Assembly: GCA_033977485.1 (NCBI GenBank) | Contig: CM066994.1 | Coordinates: 118,444,458-118,508,457 of the forward strand | Length of the DNA: 64,000 nucleotides | Direction of reading: 5' to 3' | From: Hydrangea macrophylla | Taxonomy: Eukaryota; Streptophyta; Magnoliopsida; Cornales; Hydrangeaceae | Shown here: positions 54,464 through 64,000 of the stretch, piece by piece | Position numbering within the stretch: position 1 is the stretch's first letter | Layout of the letters: every line of letters starts with the position of its first letter | Program-made: the position numbers and the translations under genes | The notes under the pieces: generated by a model | Database searches by the model: none | What the model was told of the DNA's origin: nothing | Seen by the model: only the letters and a program-made list of their open reading frames with translations

Positions 54464-55784
54464 TGTAATAACCTGCATTTTCATTTAAAATTTAATCTGA
54501 CATCTTTCATAATTTTGGCATTGTCATATTTAATTCAATTGGTGTGGTATGCTGATATTTTAATTTCTTGTTTAATTCACATTTAGAATTTCTTTTGGGG
54601 TCAAACTACAATTTTGTAAAAAAATTTGTAAAACCTGTGTTAAATTTCAAATCTGTATTTCAAAACGGTGAAAATATTTTCTGTTAACTCAAACTGTATT
54701 TTTATTAAACCAGAAAATCAATCTTTACACTAAAATAAATTTTCTGTATTTTTGTGGTGACCACCGCGCCCCGAAAATACCAGTTTATGTTCAAAACTGT
54801 CCGCGCGATGTGAGCTTCCACAGATTTTGGAAGTGACCGATTTGGACATTTGCTTGATTCCATTAATGGCAAGTAATCATTTGACTAAGTCTTGTTTGGG
54901 AATGCTTTGTGTGTGTGTGTGTATTCTTGTGACCAAAAGTTGCATTTCCCAAACACCATTAGCTTGAACCCCTACTAGCCTAGCTTGGCTCTTCAATAAT
55001 CTGAGAGTGTATATGCATGTATATACGTATGAATAATGCTGAATCATTTGGGTAATTTCAGAATTTAAAACCAAAATTTCTTTTGTTGAGTGAACTTGGT
55101 AGTTCTTGGGCTCCAAGTAGCCTAAGCTTGGCTTCCCTATACATACAACACTCACACACTTACAATCTGAAATTTACATTCACAACTAAAATATAGAGAC
55201 ATAGAGAGAGTTCAGAGAGATAGAGAATTGCAGATCTTTTTTAGAAAGAAGAAGCTCTTGATCCTCCATAGTCAAGCTTGGGTTAATTCTTATTAAGCTT
55301 ATCTTTCTCAACAATCACTCATCTCTTAATCACAGTGAGTATTCCAAACTCACTCCAAATGTAAACTTATGCTTGTTTACTGTGTTAATTTTGTGTTCTT
55401 GTTTAACTCCATGAAAATTTCACGTTGAAGTTCATAACTTGAAAAAAAATGGAGATTTTCCAAACTCAATCAAAATAAGTTTTTAGAGATGATTTAGGGA
55501 GATTGGGGTCCCTAGATGCTACTGTTAAAGTTTTGGAGCCCAATTTGTTCACATAAGAAAGTATATAAGAAAATAAGTTTTGACATATTTTAGTTTTTCA
55601 TAAAATTGGAGAGCTATAGTTTCAATTATGTTAAATTGATTGCATACTTGGAATCCTTGTTGAAAAACAAAGAAATCCATATATAATAGGACATATATGC
55701 TAATAGAATTGAAAATGGGTCATTTTGACCCCTTAAAACTGAAACAGAGGAAGTCTGGGGAAGAAGACGAAGCCTCAGTGAAAG

Positions 55785-56080
55785 GTCGCGCCACGATCGC
55801 GCGCGCGAGGATCGCGCGAGCGGCCCGCGCGAGCGACCCTCGCTCGAGCGGCTCGCGCGCGCGATTCCCCTGTACCTTGGCCGTTGGAAGAGTTTTTGTA
55901 AAGGAAAAATGAAAATCGGCCAAATCGCGCGAGCGGACCGCGCGAGCGAATTATCGCGCGAGCGAGGTTGGCTTCCCCAGGCAGATGGAAAAGTTTATAA
56001 AAGAAAAAGGAAATCGGCCAGATCGCGCGAGCGGCCCGCGCGAGCGACCTTTCGCGCGAGCGGCCCGCGCGCGCGATTTC
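55785..56080. repeat. CpG-rich palindrome array, family B 5' LTR
   Basis: Eight copies of CGCGCGAGCG in three clusters with an A-rich spacer repeated between clusters (period about 100 bases). The solo LTR has five, so copy number varies. Confidence 0.85.
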
Positions 56081-56372
56081 CGGCAGTTTGTGGTTTTTGT
56101 TGTTTTGTGCTAAGGGACTGTTTGGATGAAATTCATATACTGTTAAGGTTCTGTTTGGGTAGTTTATTTAAAACAGAACCCCAATTATTCATGTTTGAAC
56201 GAGTTGGACGTTGTGTTTTGACTTATCAATTCCCGTACTTGCGTTGTGCCTTTAATTCAGTAAAGTGCTTTATGTTTTAGAGTTTCATGACATTCATGTG
56301 GGTCAGTGGTACATGCATGTGGGTGACAGTCAGTGTGGAAAGAGTAATGGTTAGTGTGGAAAAGAGTATGAG

Positions 56373-56445
56373 TTGTGGTTGTGGTTGTGGTTGTGGTTGT
56401 GATTGTGGTTGTGGTTGTGATTGTGATTGGGATTGAGATTGCGGT
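56373..56445 (+). repeat. GTGGTT/GTGATT hexamer microsatellite
   Basis: About a dozen tandem GTGGTT or GTGATT units, absent or much shorter in the solo LTR at the corresponding place. Confidence 0.85.
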
Positions 56446-56494
56446 GGTGATTGTAGTTGAAAAAGAGGCGTGGGTATCTTTGAAATGCGACGGT

Positions 56495-56765
56495 GGCAAA
56501 TATGGACACTCCCTGACGCCCATGGAAGCGTTAAAGTGTGTGACGCCGAACTCGGACACTCACTGGCACCCATGGAAGTGCTAAAGTGTGGCCAACAGTC
56601 ACTCCCTGATAACTCAAGTCTGGATACTGCGAGAGGGGTTGCCCCGGTATTTGCATGGCGGTTAGGGTATTCATAGTGTGAGGCAATGGACACTCCCTGG
56701 TACCCCGGACCAAAGTGTGAGGCAAACTGGACACTCCCTGGCGCCCCGTTGCTAAAGTGTGGCTA
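56495..56765. repeat. ~60-bp degenerate tandem repeats, family B 5' LTR
   Basis: Five or so units with GGACACTCCCTGG, CCCATGGAAG and AAAGTGTG, matching 15885-16150. Confidence 0.7.
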
Positions 56766-57454
56766 CCTTAGTGTTTCAAAGATACAGGAGTAAGATAGAG
56801 GGTTGTTGTGGGGTCTGTCGAGAGAAAAGAGTCGGTAAGATGAGTGGGGTGCATTATTTCATACACGAGCATGTGTTTTAATGAATGAACAACTTTTAAT
56901 ATATTCCTCGTGGTGCTCTAAAATGAATTCTTTTTATGATCAAACTATTGATTTTGTAAATTGAAAATGGAAAAAGGTAAATGGGTATGTTTTACATTCA
57001 AAGTCATGTTTTTAATACTCACCAGCTTCTTGAAGCTGACGGCGTCGATGCGTCCTGGACATTCGTGTTCAGGCTTTTCAGGTTTTAATCAGGAAGAAAC
57101 TTATGACTACGCTAACTGAGAATGGCGGCTTTTGGAATGAGGAACCTGCTTAATTATTATGCTTTTAAGTTATATGTTTTAGTTATGAACTGCTTGTAAT
57201 AAGGATGACTGTAATAGACTTAAGATATTGTTTTGATTTAAGGCGGCTTGTGCCTTAGTTGACCCAGTATTGTAATCTGTAATAAGTTAGAAGAATTTTA
57301 TAAGCTTTGATAGCTCTACTCTGATCATTGTTTATTACTGTTGTTCGACGTTTGGGGACGGAATCGATCCTTCAAACTGTCGCGGCCTACGGGTCCATAA
57401 AGGAAATTAAACGCTTTCCTTATTTATGCTACGTCGGGGCGTGACAGGATTTAG

Positions 57455-57466
57455 TGGTATCAGAGC
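57455..57466 (+). other. Primer-binding site, initiator-Met tRNA
   Basis: Perfect TGGTATCAGAGC eight bases after the 5' LTR. Confidence 0.92.
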
Positions 57467-57634
57467 CAGGTTATATCTCAGAATGCGTTTAGCCAGGTTA
57501 GGGTTTACCAGTATAGACCCGATTCCACATTCCATTAAGTGTTACTCACCCGATGATACGACAGGGAGGATAGACTCAGAACCCAAACGCCTAAGATTAT
57601 TCTGTTCTGACTTTAAGTAGTACCCTTTTCAGGT

Positions 57635-58249
57635 ATGGATCCAGCTCCCCCACTTTACGTACCAGACAGGTTCGGAGGACACTTCGTATTACCTGGGGCA
57701 GTAATCCCAGCTTTTATTGACTTATATCAGACGGCCGTAGAGCAGTTGGCCGTGACGACGGTTGTATCTGAGGTTTGGCACCAGGTCCACGTGGTAGGCC
57801 TAGTTGACCTGACCCGTATCCGTTTCGAGCTTCGATATTTCGCAGAGGCTCAGCGTCTAGTGTTGGTCGAGGTTCTGCGATTGGTCGATAGCGATGCTTT
57901 CTACCTACCCCTTGAGATCCAGGTCGTGCATGCCCACCTGGCTCAGTTGGAGATGCCTCCGCCGGTTGTACCCATTGCTGAGGACGATGCAGAGGTTGTC
58001 CACGTGGTCCCAGTAGGTGGGGAGATCTTGGAGGATGGCTTAGGTCTAGGCGACTTAGCCGCTGACCTAGAGGCAGAGCTAGCACTTGAGCTGGCATTGC
58101 CTGAGGAGATGGTGGCTGAGGCAGATGCTCCTGTACCTGCTTCACCTTCGACCTCGCAAAGCCATGACGGGGTTAGTCCGTTCTCCGTGCAGCGATTTCG
58201 ACCGATCGACTCGCTGGATCTCCTGATGGCTACTTATGGAGATGATTGA
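57635..58249 (+). CDS. Extra acidic ORF upstream of gag, family B
   Basis: 204-aa ORF between the primer site and gag; I do not recognise it. The N-terminal half (~1-105) is hydrophobic/amphipathic and probably folded, with alternating Val/Leu and aromatic residues (RFGGHFVLPGAVIPAFIDLY, FELRYFAEAQRLVLVEVL). The middle is Pro-rich, then strongly acidic (EDGLGLGDLAADLEAELALE). The C-terminus has a Ser/Thr/Pro linker and ends SVQRFRPIDSLDLL. There is no zinc knuckle, protease or transmembrane pattern. It ends 264 bases before the gag ORF, in the same frame but with stops between. An ORF here is unusual for Tekay-type elements. It may be an accessory gene or a captured fragment; being open in a young element is only weak evidence of function. 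Confidence 0.6.
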   Translation: MDPAPPLYVPDRFGGHFVLPGAVIPAFIDLYQTAVEQLAVTTVVSEVWHQVHVVGLVDLTRIRFELRYFAEAQRLVLVEVLRLVDSDAFYLPLEIQVVHAHLAQLEMPPPVVPIAEDDAEVVHVVPVGGEILEDGLGLGDLAADLEAELALELALPEEMVAEADAPVPASPSTSQSHDGVSPFSVQRFRPIDSLDLLMATYGDD

Positions 58250-58513
58250 CTTACTAGATATAACTTTGTACATATTAACTGCTTTTGACTATTAGCTCTA
58301 TCTCTTTTTGCAACTGTAATTACATGCATTAGAGTGTAGGGCAATGACCCCATTTTTGTAACATTAACTCTTGCATGCGTCCTAACCCATGCAGATAGGG
58401 TAGGCATTGATCTGACCATACATGCTTTTTGTATCTACTTGGCAGAAGTTATATATATAAGATATACTCTTTTGAATGTTGTTGTCATTTAAATTACTTC
58501 ATATCACTGTTGC

Positions 58514-61500
58514 ATGCATGTCTCTCATTCTACTACCACTATCATGCATAGAATGGCTGGAGGAGTCAGGAGAAACAGGAACCTGATCGAGGGAGCACCC
58601 GAAGCTGTTGATCCTACCGGGATATTTGAAGCGTTTATCAGACGGTTAGAAAGGATCGGTAATACGAACGACAATCGGAGAGACCGTCAAACGGGAGACA
58701 AGTTGCTAGAAAGATTCCGTGCTCTAAGGCCCGAACAGTTTGCGGGTACCGCGGAACCCTGGAAGGCGGAACAGTGGTTGAGACAGATGGACCGGATGTT
58801 TGAAGCTGTCCAATGTAACGAGATAGACAAGAGAAGATTGGCTACGTTTCAGCTGACCGATGCTGCCGCAGATTGGTGGGATTCGGTCATAGCTACTATC
58901 GGGAATGGAGCTGCAACGGGGATGACGTGGACTGCATTTAAGGGGAGATTTTTGGAGAAGTATTTCCCGGCTACGGAAAGGCACAGAAGAGAGAAGGAAT
59001 TTATGGACTTGACGCAAGGAACCAAGTCGGTGCAAGAGTACACCACACAGTTCGAAAGACTGTCTCGGTTTGCCCCACACTTGGTTGATACTGAAGAGAA
59101 GAAGATCAGGAAGTACAATCAAGGATTGGCACCGCAGATTCGCCGCCTGACGCTCGGTCACCTGGATAAGTCGTTCGAGGGATTGGTTGGCTTGGCTACC
59201 GATCTAGAAGAGGACGCTCGGGTAAGCCGAAAACAATTTGAGTTCAGGCCGCCTCAGAGGGGTAACTTTGGGAATAGACCACCAATGAACCGTACCCAAG
59301 GGCAGAAGAGGAACTTCGATGGAAGCAAGAAGGCACAAGCTGTCACCTATCCGACTCAACCCCGAGTTGGTGAAGGAAGTAGTGCTGGGAATTGTTTCAA
59401 CTGTGGCAATCCCGGTCATCTGGCTCGAGATTGCAAGGCACCGAGGCGTGCTGCTCAACCAGGGATAGTCTGTTTCAACTGCGGCGAACCAGGTCACATC
59501 AGCAGGTTCTGCACTACTCCTAAACAGGTGACTTATGGCCAACAGGGTCAGACTCGCGTGAACGCTGTTATCCCTGACGCAGCTGGATATGATGGAGCCG
59601 TGTACGAGGAAGGGAATTATGAAGAAGCTCAACCTGATCAGCAAGCAGTGGAAGGTACATTAACTCTGTTTAACTCCCATGTTAAAGTGTTATTTGATAC
59701 GGGTGCTGCTCTTTCATTCATATCTGTTAATACTATTCGAAGACTGGGCATTTTACCTCATCGCTTAGAGAAAGCTTTGAAGGCTACTTCACCATTAGGA
59801 GCCTCAGTCAAGCTAGGGCATGTGTGCAAAGACTGTCCTCTACGGATAGGAGACCGTGATATCCCATCTAGATTGATCGTCCTCTCGATGAAGGAGTTCG
59901 ACATAATCCTAGGGATGGATTGGCTCACTCAGAATCAAGCGAAGTTGGATTGTGCGAGGAAGAGAATCACATTCTCCGACAACGAGAATCAATCATTCGA
60001 TTTTCAATGTAACCCTTCGGGAGATATGTTCCTCACAAGATGTTTAGCCAACGTCGAAGTCGTCAGTACAGAGGTGACAGCGTCATCTATACCTGTAGTC
60101 AAGGACTTCGAAGAAGTATTTCAAGACATTTCTGGTTTGCCGCCCGAAAGAAGTATAGAGTTCTGTATTGAGCTTATACCGGGTACTGTTCCGATCACAA
60201 AGGTTCCCTACAGAATGGCGCCTACCGAACTTTCAGAATTGAAGGAACAAGTTCAAGAGCTCGAGAACCTAGGTTTTGTACGTCCAAGTACATCGCCTTG
60301 GGGAGCACCAGTGTTATTTGTAAAGAAGAAGGACGGGACACTCAGACTGTGTATCGACTACAGAGAACTGAACCGCGTGACTATCAAGAATAAGTATCCC
60401 TTGCCTCGGATCGACGATTTGTTTGATCAACTACAGGGAGCTACGACATTTTCCAAAATAGACCTAAGGTCGGGATATCATCAGTTGAGGGTACGAAAGG
60501 AAGACATACCTAAGACTGCGTTCAGAACCCGATATGGTCACTATGAATTTTTGGTGATGCCGTTCGGAATGACGAATGCCTCGGCAGTGTTTATGGATCT
60601 AATGAACAGAGTGTTCAAGCCTTATTTGGATCAGTTTGTCATCGTCTTCATAGATGATATCTTGATCTATTCTAAGTCAGAAGAAGAACACGAGCAACAT
60701 TTACGGATAGCAATGCAGACGCTCAAGGACCACCAGTTGTACGCCAAATTCAGCAAGTGTGAGTTCTGGCTACAAGAAGTGAAATTTTTGGGACACAAGG
60801 TGTCATCTCAAGGAATTTCAGTGGACTCGTCCAAGACCGATGCTGTGTCAAACTGGGTTAGGCCAAGCAACCCTACAGAAGTTCGGAGTTTTCTTGGACT
60901 TGCAGGCTATTACAGGAGATTCGTTGAAGGGTTCTCTAAAATAGCTGCACCTTTAACTGGATTGACGAAGAAAAATCTAAAATTCGAGTGGACAGAGAAG
61001 CATGAACGAGCCTTTCTAGAATTGAAAGAGAGACTCACTACCGCACCAGTACTAGCAATACCCAAGCCTGATGAGAAGTTCACTATCTTCAGTGACGCGT
61101 CATATCAGGGATTAGGGTGTGTACTTATGCAAGATGGTAGAGTTATCGCTTATGGATCCAGACAGCTGAAGCCGAATGAGTTGAACTACCCCATTCATGA
61201 TTTGGAATTGGCGGCAATTGTATTCGCACTCAAGATTTGGAGACACTATCTCTACGGTGAGAAGTTTGATTTATTCTCCGATCACAAGAGTTTGAAGTAT
61301 TTGTTCACACAGAAAGAGTTGAACATGAGGCAACGCAGATGGATGGAGTTGATCAAAGATTACGATTTCACGTTGGAATACCACCCTGGTAAAGCTAATG
61401 TGGTCGCTGACGCCTTGAGTCGACAGACTCGAGAAACGATTGCCTCCTTAATGGTTCGAGAATGGCGAGCATTGGAGACGTTGGCGGAATTCGATGTACA

Positions 61501-62989
61501 GAGCGCTGAGGAAACAGAAGGACAACTTTTTGGATGTCTTATCCTACAGCCTGTTCTTATCGACCGCATTATTGGAGCTCAGAAAGAAGATGAAAAGTTT
61601 CAGACATGGTTTGTTAAGATGTCAGAAAAAGACCCGACAGAATGGAAGGTAGGAAGTGACGGAGGGTATCGATGCAGAGACAGATTATGTGTACCAGATC
61701 GTGGGGATTTGAGAAACGATATTCTGGCAGAAGCACATAAGTCAAGATATACAGTTCACCCGGGAGGGACCAAGATGTACAAAGATTTGAAGAGAAATTT
61801 CTGGTGGGAAGGTATGAAGAAGGATGTGGCCGAATTTGTATCCAAGTGTTTGACGTGTCAGCAAGTCAAAGCTGAACACCAGAGACCGTCAGGACTGTTG
61901 CAACCATTACCTATTCCTGGATGGAAGTGGGAGCACATAACCATGGATTTTGTAGTGGGATTGCCTCGGTCTCAACAGAATCATGACGCCATCTGGGTAA
62001 TTGTTGATCGATTGACTAAATCGGCGCACTTCATCGCTTATAGTATGACATACCCGGTAGAGAAAATGAGCCGGATGTACATACAACAGGTTGTGCGACT
62101 TCATGGCGCACCAGTGTCAATTGTGTCAGACCGTGACGCCCGTTTTACCTCTGGATTTTGGGAGAGTCTACAAGAAGCTATGGGAACCTCGCTCAAGATG
62201 AGCACTGCTTTTCACCCTCAGACAGATGGGCAAACTGAGCGTGTAAACCAGATTATGGAAGATATGCTTAGGGCTTGTGTGATCGATTTTGAAGAATCTT
62301 GGGAAACACACTTGCCTCTAGTTGAATTTGCCTATAACAATGGTTATCACACGAGTATCGGGATGGCTCCGTTCGAAGCTTTGTACGGACGACCATGCCG
62401 TTCTCCGTTGTGTTGGGCAGAAGTTGGAGACACGGAACTGTTGGGACCAGATTTGGTTAGAGAAACCAACGAGAAGATTTCCTTGGTCAAGGAAAGGATG
62501 AGAACCGCTCAAAGTCGGTATAAGAGCTATGCCGATCGACGTCGAAAAGATTTGGAATTCAGTGTTGGGGATCACGTACTTCTTAAGGTTTCACCGACCC
62601 GAGGAGTAGTACGTTTTGGTCTCAAGAGAGGGAAGTTGGCTCCACGTTTCATTGGACCGTTCGAGATTTTAGAACGTGTCGGGAAAGTAGCTTATCGATT
62701 GGCACTACCACCAAAGATGTCTGGGGTTCACAATGTATTCCATGTGAGTATGCTGAGAAAATACATACGAGATCCCTCACATGTAGTTAGTTATGACGAC
62801 ATTGAGACGAGTCATAACATTTCTTACAAAGAAAGGCCCGTGAAGGTTCTGGATCAGAGTATAAAGAAGCTGAGGAATAAAGAAATTCCATTGGTGAAGG
62901 TTCAGTGGAATCACCATGACGAGAACGAAGCCTCGTGGGAAGTTGAAGCCGATATGAGGAAGAAGTACCCGGAGTTGTTTCAGGACTAG
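58514..62989 (+). CDS. Gag-pol polyprotein, family B chromovirus
   Basis: 1,491 aa, no stops. The ATG at 58553 ([10 protein letters not shown]) is an alternative start. Order: gag capsid (~76-235, with [16 protein letters not shown] and [14 protein letters not shown]); two CCHC knuckles, [14 protein letters not shown] (~295) and [14 protein letters not shown] (~320), where most related gags have one; protease [12 protein letters not shown] (~393); RT with FIDDIL (~712); RNase H with [13 protein letters not shown] (~858); integrase finger HPGGTKMYK...CLTCQQ (~1081-1116) and catalytic D1144, D1205, E1241 in [14 protein letters not shown] and GQTERVN; then a C-terminal chromodomain (~1445-1490, [14 protein letters not shown]). 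Chromodomains bind histone marks and bias insertion toward heterochromatin. All catalytic residues are present, and the whole of gag-pol is one frame, as usual for Tekay/Del. Confidence 0.95.
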   Translation: MHVSHSTTTIMHRMAGGVRRNRNLIEGAPEAVDPTGIFEAFIRRLERIGNTNDNRRDRQTGDKLLERFRALRPEQFAGTAEPWKAEQWLRQMDRMFEAVQCNEIDKRRLATFQLTDAAADWWDSVIATIGNGAATGMTWTAFKGRFLEKYFPATERHRREKEFMDLTQGTKSVQEYTTQFERLSRFAPHLVDTEEKKIRKYNQGLAPQIRRLTLGHLDKSFEGLVGLATDLEEDARVSRKQFEFRPPQRGNFGNRPPMNRTQGQKRNFDGSKKAQAVTYPTQPRVGEGSSAGNCFNCGNPGHLARDCKAPRRAAQPGIVCFNCGEPGHISRFCTTPKQVTYGQQGQTRVNAVIPDAAGYDGAVYEEGNYEEAQPDQQAVEGTLTLFNSHVKVLFDTGAALSFISVNTIRRLGILPHRLEKALKATSPLGASVKLGHVCKDCPLRIGDRDIPSRLIVLSMKEFDIILGMDWLTQNQAKLDCARKRITFSDNENQSFDFQCNPSGDMFLTRCLANVEVVSTEVTASSIPVVKDFEEVFQDISGLPPERSIEFCIELIPGTVPITKVPYRMAPTELSELKEQVQELENLGFVRPSTSPWGAPVLFVKKKDGTLRLCIDYRELNRVTIKNKYPLPRIDDLFDQLQGATTFSKIDLRSGYHQLRVRKEDIPKTAFRTRYGHYEFLVMPFGMTNASAVFMDLMNRVFKPYLDQFVIVFIDDILIYSKSEEEHEQHLRIAMQTLKDHQLYAKFSKCEFWLQEVKFLGHKVSSQGISVDSSKTDAVSNWVRPSNPTEVRSFLGLAGYYRRFVEGFSKIAAPLTGLTKKNLKFEWTEKHERAFLELKERLTTAPVLAIPKPDEKFTIFSDASYQGLGCVLMQDGRVIAYGSRQLKPNELNYPIHDLELAAIVFALKIWRHYLYGEKFDLFSDHKSLKYLFTQKELNMRQRRWMELIKDYDFTLEYHPGKANVVADALSRQTRETIASLMVREWRALETLAEFDVQSAEETEGQLFGCLILQPVLIDRIIGAQKEDEKFQTWFVKMSEKDPTEWKVGSDGGYRCRDRLCVPDRGDLRNDILAEAHKSRYTVHPGGTKMYKDLKRNFWWEGMKKDVAEFVSKCLTCQQVKAEHQRPSGLLQPLPIPGWKWEHITMDFVVGLPRSQQNHDAIWVIVDRLTKSAHFIAYSMTYPVEKMSRMYIQQVVRLHGAPVSIVSDRDARFTSGFWESLQEAMGTSLKMSTAFHPQTDGQTERVNQIMEDMLRACVIDFEESWETHLPLVEFAYNNGYHTSIGMAPFEALYGRPCRSPLCWAEVGDTELLGPDLVRETNEKISLVKERMRTAQSRYKSYADRRRKDLEFSVGDHVLLKVSPTRGVVRFGLKRGKLAPRFIGPFEILERVGKVAYRLALPPKMSGVHNVFHVSMLRKYIRDPSHVVSYDDIETSHNISYKERPVKVLDQSIKKLRNKEIPLVKVQWNHHDENEASWEVEADMRKKYPELFQD

Positions 62990-63020
62990 TTAGTCTTGAT
63001 TTCGGGGACGAAATCTTGTT

Positions 63021-63034
63021 TAAGGGAGGAAGGG
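63021..63034 (+). other. Polypurine tract, family B
   Basis: TAAGGGAGGAAGGG directly before the 3' LTR. Confidence 0.85.
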
Positions 63035-64000
63035 TGTAATAACCTGCATTTTCATTTAAAATTTAATCTGACATCTTTCATAATTTTGGCATTGTCATAT
63101 TTAATTCAATTGGTGTGGTATGCTGATATTTTAATTTCTTGTTTAATTCACATTTAGAATTTCTTTTAGGGTCAAACTACAATTTTGTAAAAAAATTTGT
63201 AAAACCTGTGTTAAATTTCAAATCTGTATTTCAAAACGGTGAAAATATTTTCTGTTAACTCAAACTGTATTTTTATTAAACCAGAAAATCAATCTTTACA
63301 CTAAAATAAATTTTCTGTATTTTTGTGGTGACCACCGCGCCCCGAAAATACCAGTTTATGTTCAAAACTGTCCGCGCGATGTGAGCTTCCACAGATTTTG
63401 GAAGTGACCGATTTGGACATTTGCTTTATTCCATTAATGGCAAGTAATCATTTGACTAAGTCTTGTTTGGGAATGCTTTGTGTGTGTGTGTGTATTCTTG
63501 TGACCAAAAGTTGCATTTCCCAAACACCATTAGCTTGAACCCCTACTAGCCTAGCTTGGCTCTTCAATAATCTGAGAGTGTATATGCATGTATATACGTA
63601 TGAATAATGCTGAATCATTTGGGTAATTTCAGAATTTAAAACCAAAATTTCTTTTGTTGAGTGAACTTGGTAGTTCTTGGGCTCCAAGTAGCCTAAGCTT
63701 GGCTTCCCTATACATACAACACTCACACACTTACAATCTGAAATTTACATTCACAACTAAAATATAGAGACATAGAGAGAGTTCAGAGATATAGAGAATT
63801 GCAGATCTTTTTTAGAAAGAAGAAGCTCTTGATCCTCCATAGTCAAGCTTGGGTTAATTCTTATTAAGCTTATCTTTCTCAACAATCACTCATCTCTTAA
63901 TCACAGTGAGTATTCCAAACTCACTCCAAATGTAAACTTATGCTTGTTTACTGTGTTAATTTTGTGTTCTTGTTTAACTCCATGAAAATTTCACGTTGAA
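63035..64000 (+). repeat. 3' LTR, family B (first 966 bases)
   Basis: Starts TGTAATAACC; about three substitutions against the 5' LTR over the visible length. Cut by the window end. Confidence 0.93.

Larger units (their letters stand above)
54464..57446 (+). repeat. 5' LTR, family B
   Basis: 2,983 bp, TGTAATAACC...CGTGACA. Weak TATA-like CTATACATAC near 55137. Contains the CpG palindrome array, a GTGGTT microsatellite and the ~60-bp repeats. Confidence 0.93.
54464..64000 (+). mobile_element. Young family B chromovirus (Tekay-like), right end cut by the window
   Basis: 5' LTR 54464-57446, primer site, extra ORF, gag-pol, purine tract, and 3' LTR from 63035 to the window edge. It is inserted in a family A LTR remnant. 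The visible 966 bases of the 3' LTR differ from the 5' LTR at only about three positions by eye. Gag-pol is open from end to end. These signs suggest a recent and possibly still competent copy. The right-hand target duplication lies outside the window; the left candidate is AGGTT (54459-54463). Confidence 0.93.

Overview
This window is nuclear DNA from a flowering plant. It carries a small tandem cluster of CYP81-type cytochrome P450 genes, several Ty3/gypsy LTR retrotransposons with plant tRNA-type primer sites, and many plant-type MITEs. The two-exon P450 structure and AT-rich intergenic DNA fit a eudicot; the species cannot be named from sequence alone. There is no bacterial-type gene organisation.

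Layout. 1-2.2 kb: remnant of a LINE-like RRM protein gene. 2.5-17.4 kb, minus strand: three P450 copies. One is a heme-domain fragment (2500-2880), one is an apparently intact two-exon gene (exon 1 9877-8975, exon 2 7272-6652, 507 aa), and one is an exon-2 pseudogene broken by a 2,978-bp solo LTR with a 5-bp target duplication. The intact gene's intron holds a tRNA-derived SINE and a hAT-type MITE. 17.6-28.5 kb: a short gag-only LTR element (TR-GAG-like) with a 9-kb chromovirus (family A, Tekay-like, with three in-frame stops) nested inside its gag. 29-31 kb: a fold-back element with a nested Tourist-like MITE.

31.1-51.2 kb: a 20-kb Tat/Ogre-lineage element on the minus strand. It has gag-protease-G-patch, then RT / degenerate RNase H / second RNase H / integrase. 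Between pol and the 3' LTR it carries about 6.9 kb of cargo on the opposite strand: a multi-exon plant mobile domain (PMD) gene with phase-0 introns and an intact single-exon DUF7745/PMD-like gene. GC-rich palindrome clusters of one kind lie in the LTRs and just upstream of both antisense genes. 51.7-53.1 kb: nested MITEs. 53.4-54.5 kb: decayed 3' end of a family A element. 54.5 kb to the window end: a young family B chromovirus with an intact 1,491-aa polyprotein, near-identical LTRs where both are visible, and an unexplained acidic 204-aa ORF upstream of gag.

The only probable working host gene is the P450 at 6.7-9.9 kb. The most interesting part is the Tat element with intron-bearing antisense cargo. 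A wider pattern is that three separate LTR families each carry their own short palindromic repeat array in or near the putative transcript leader.
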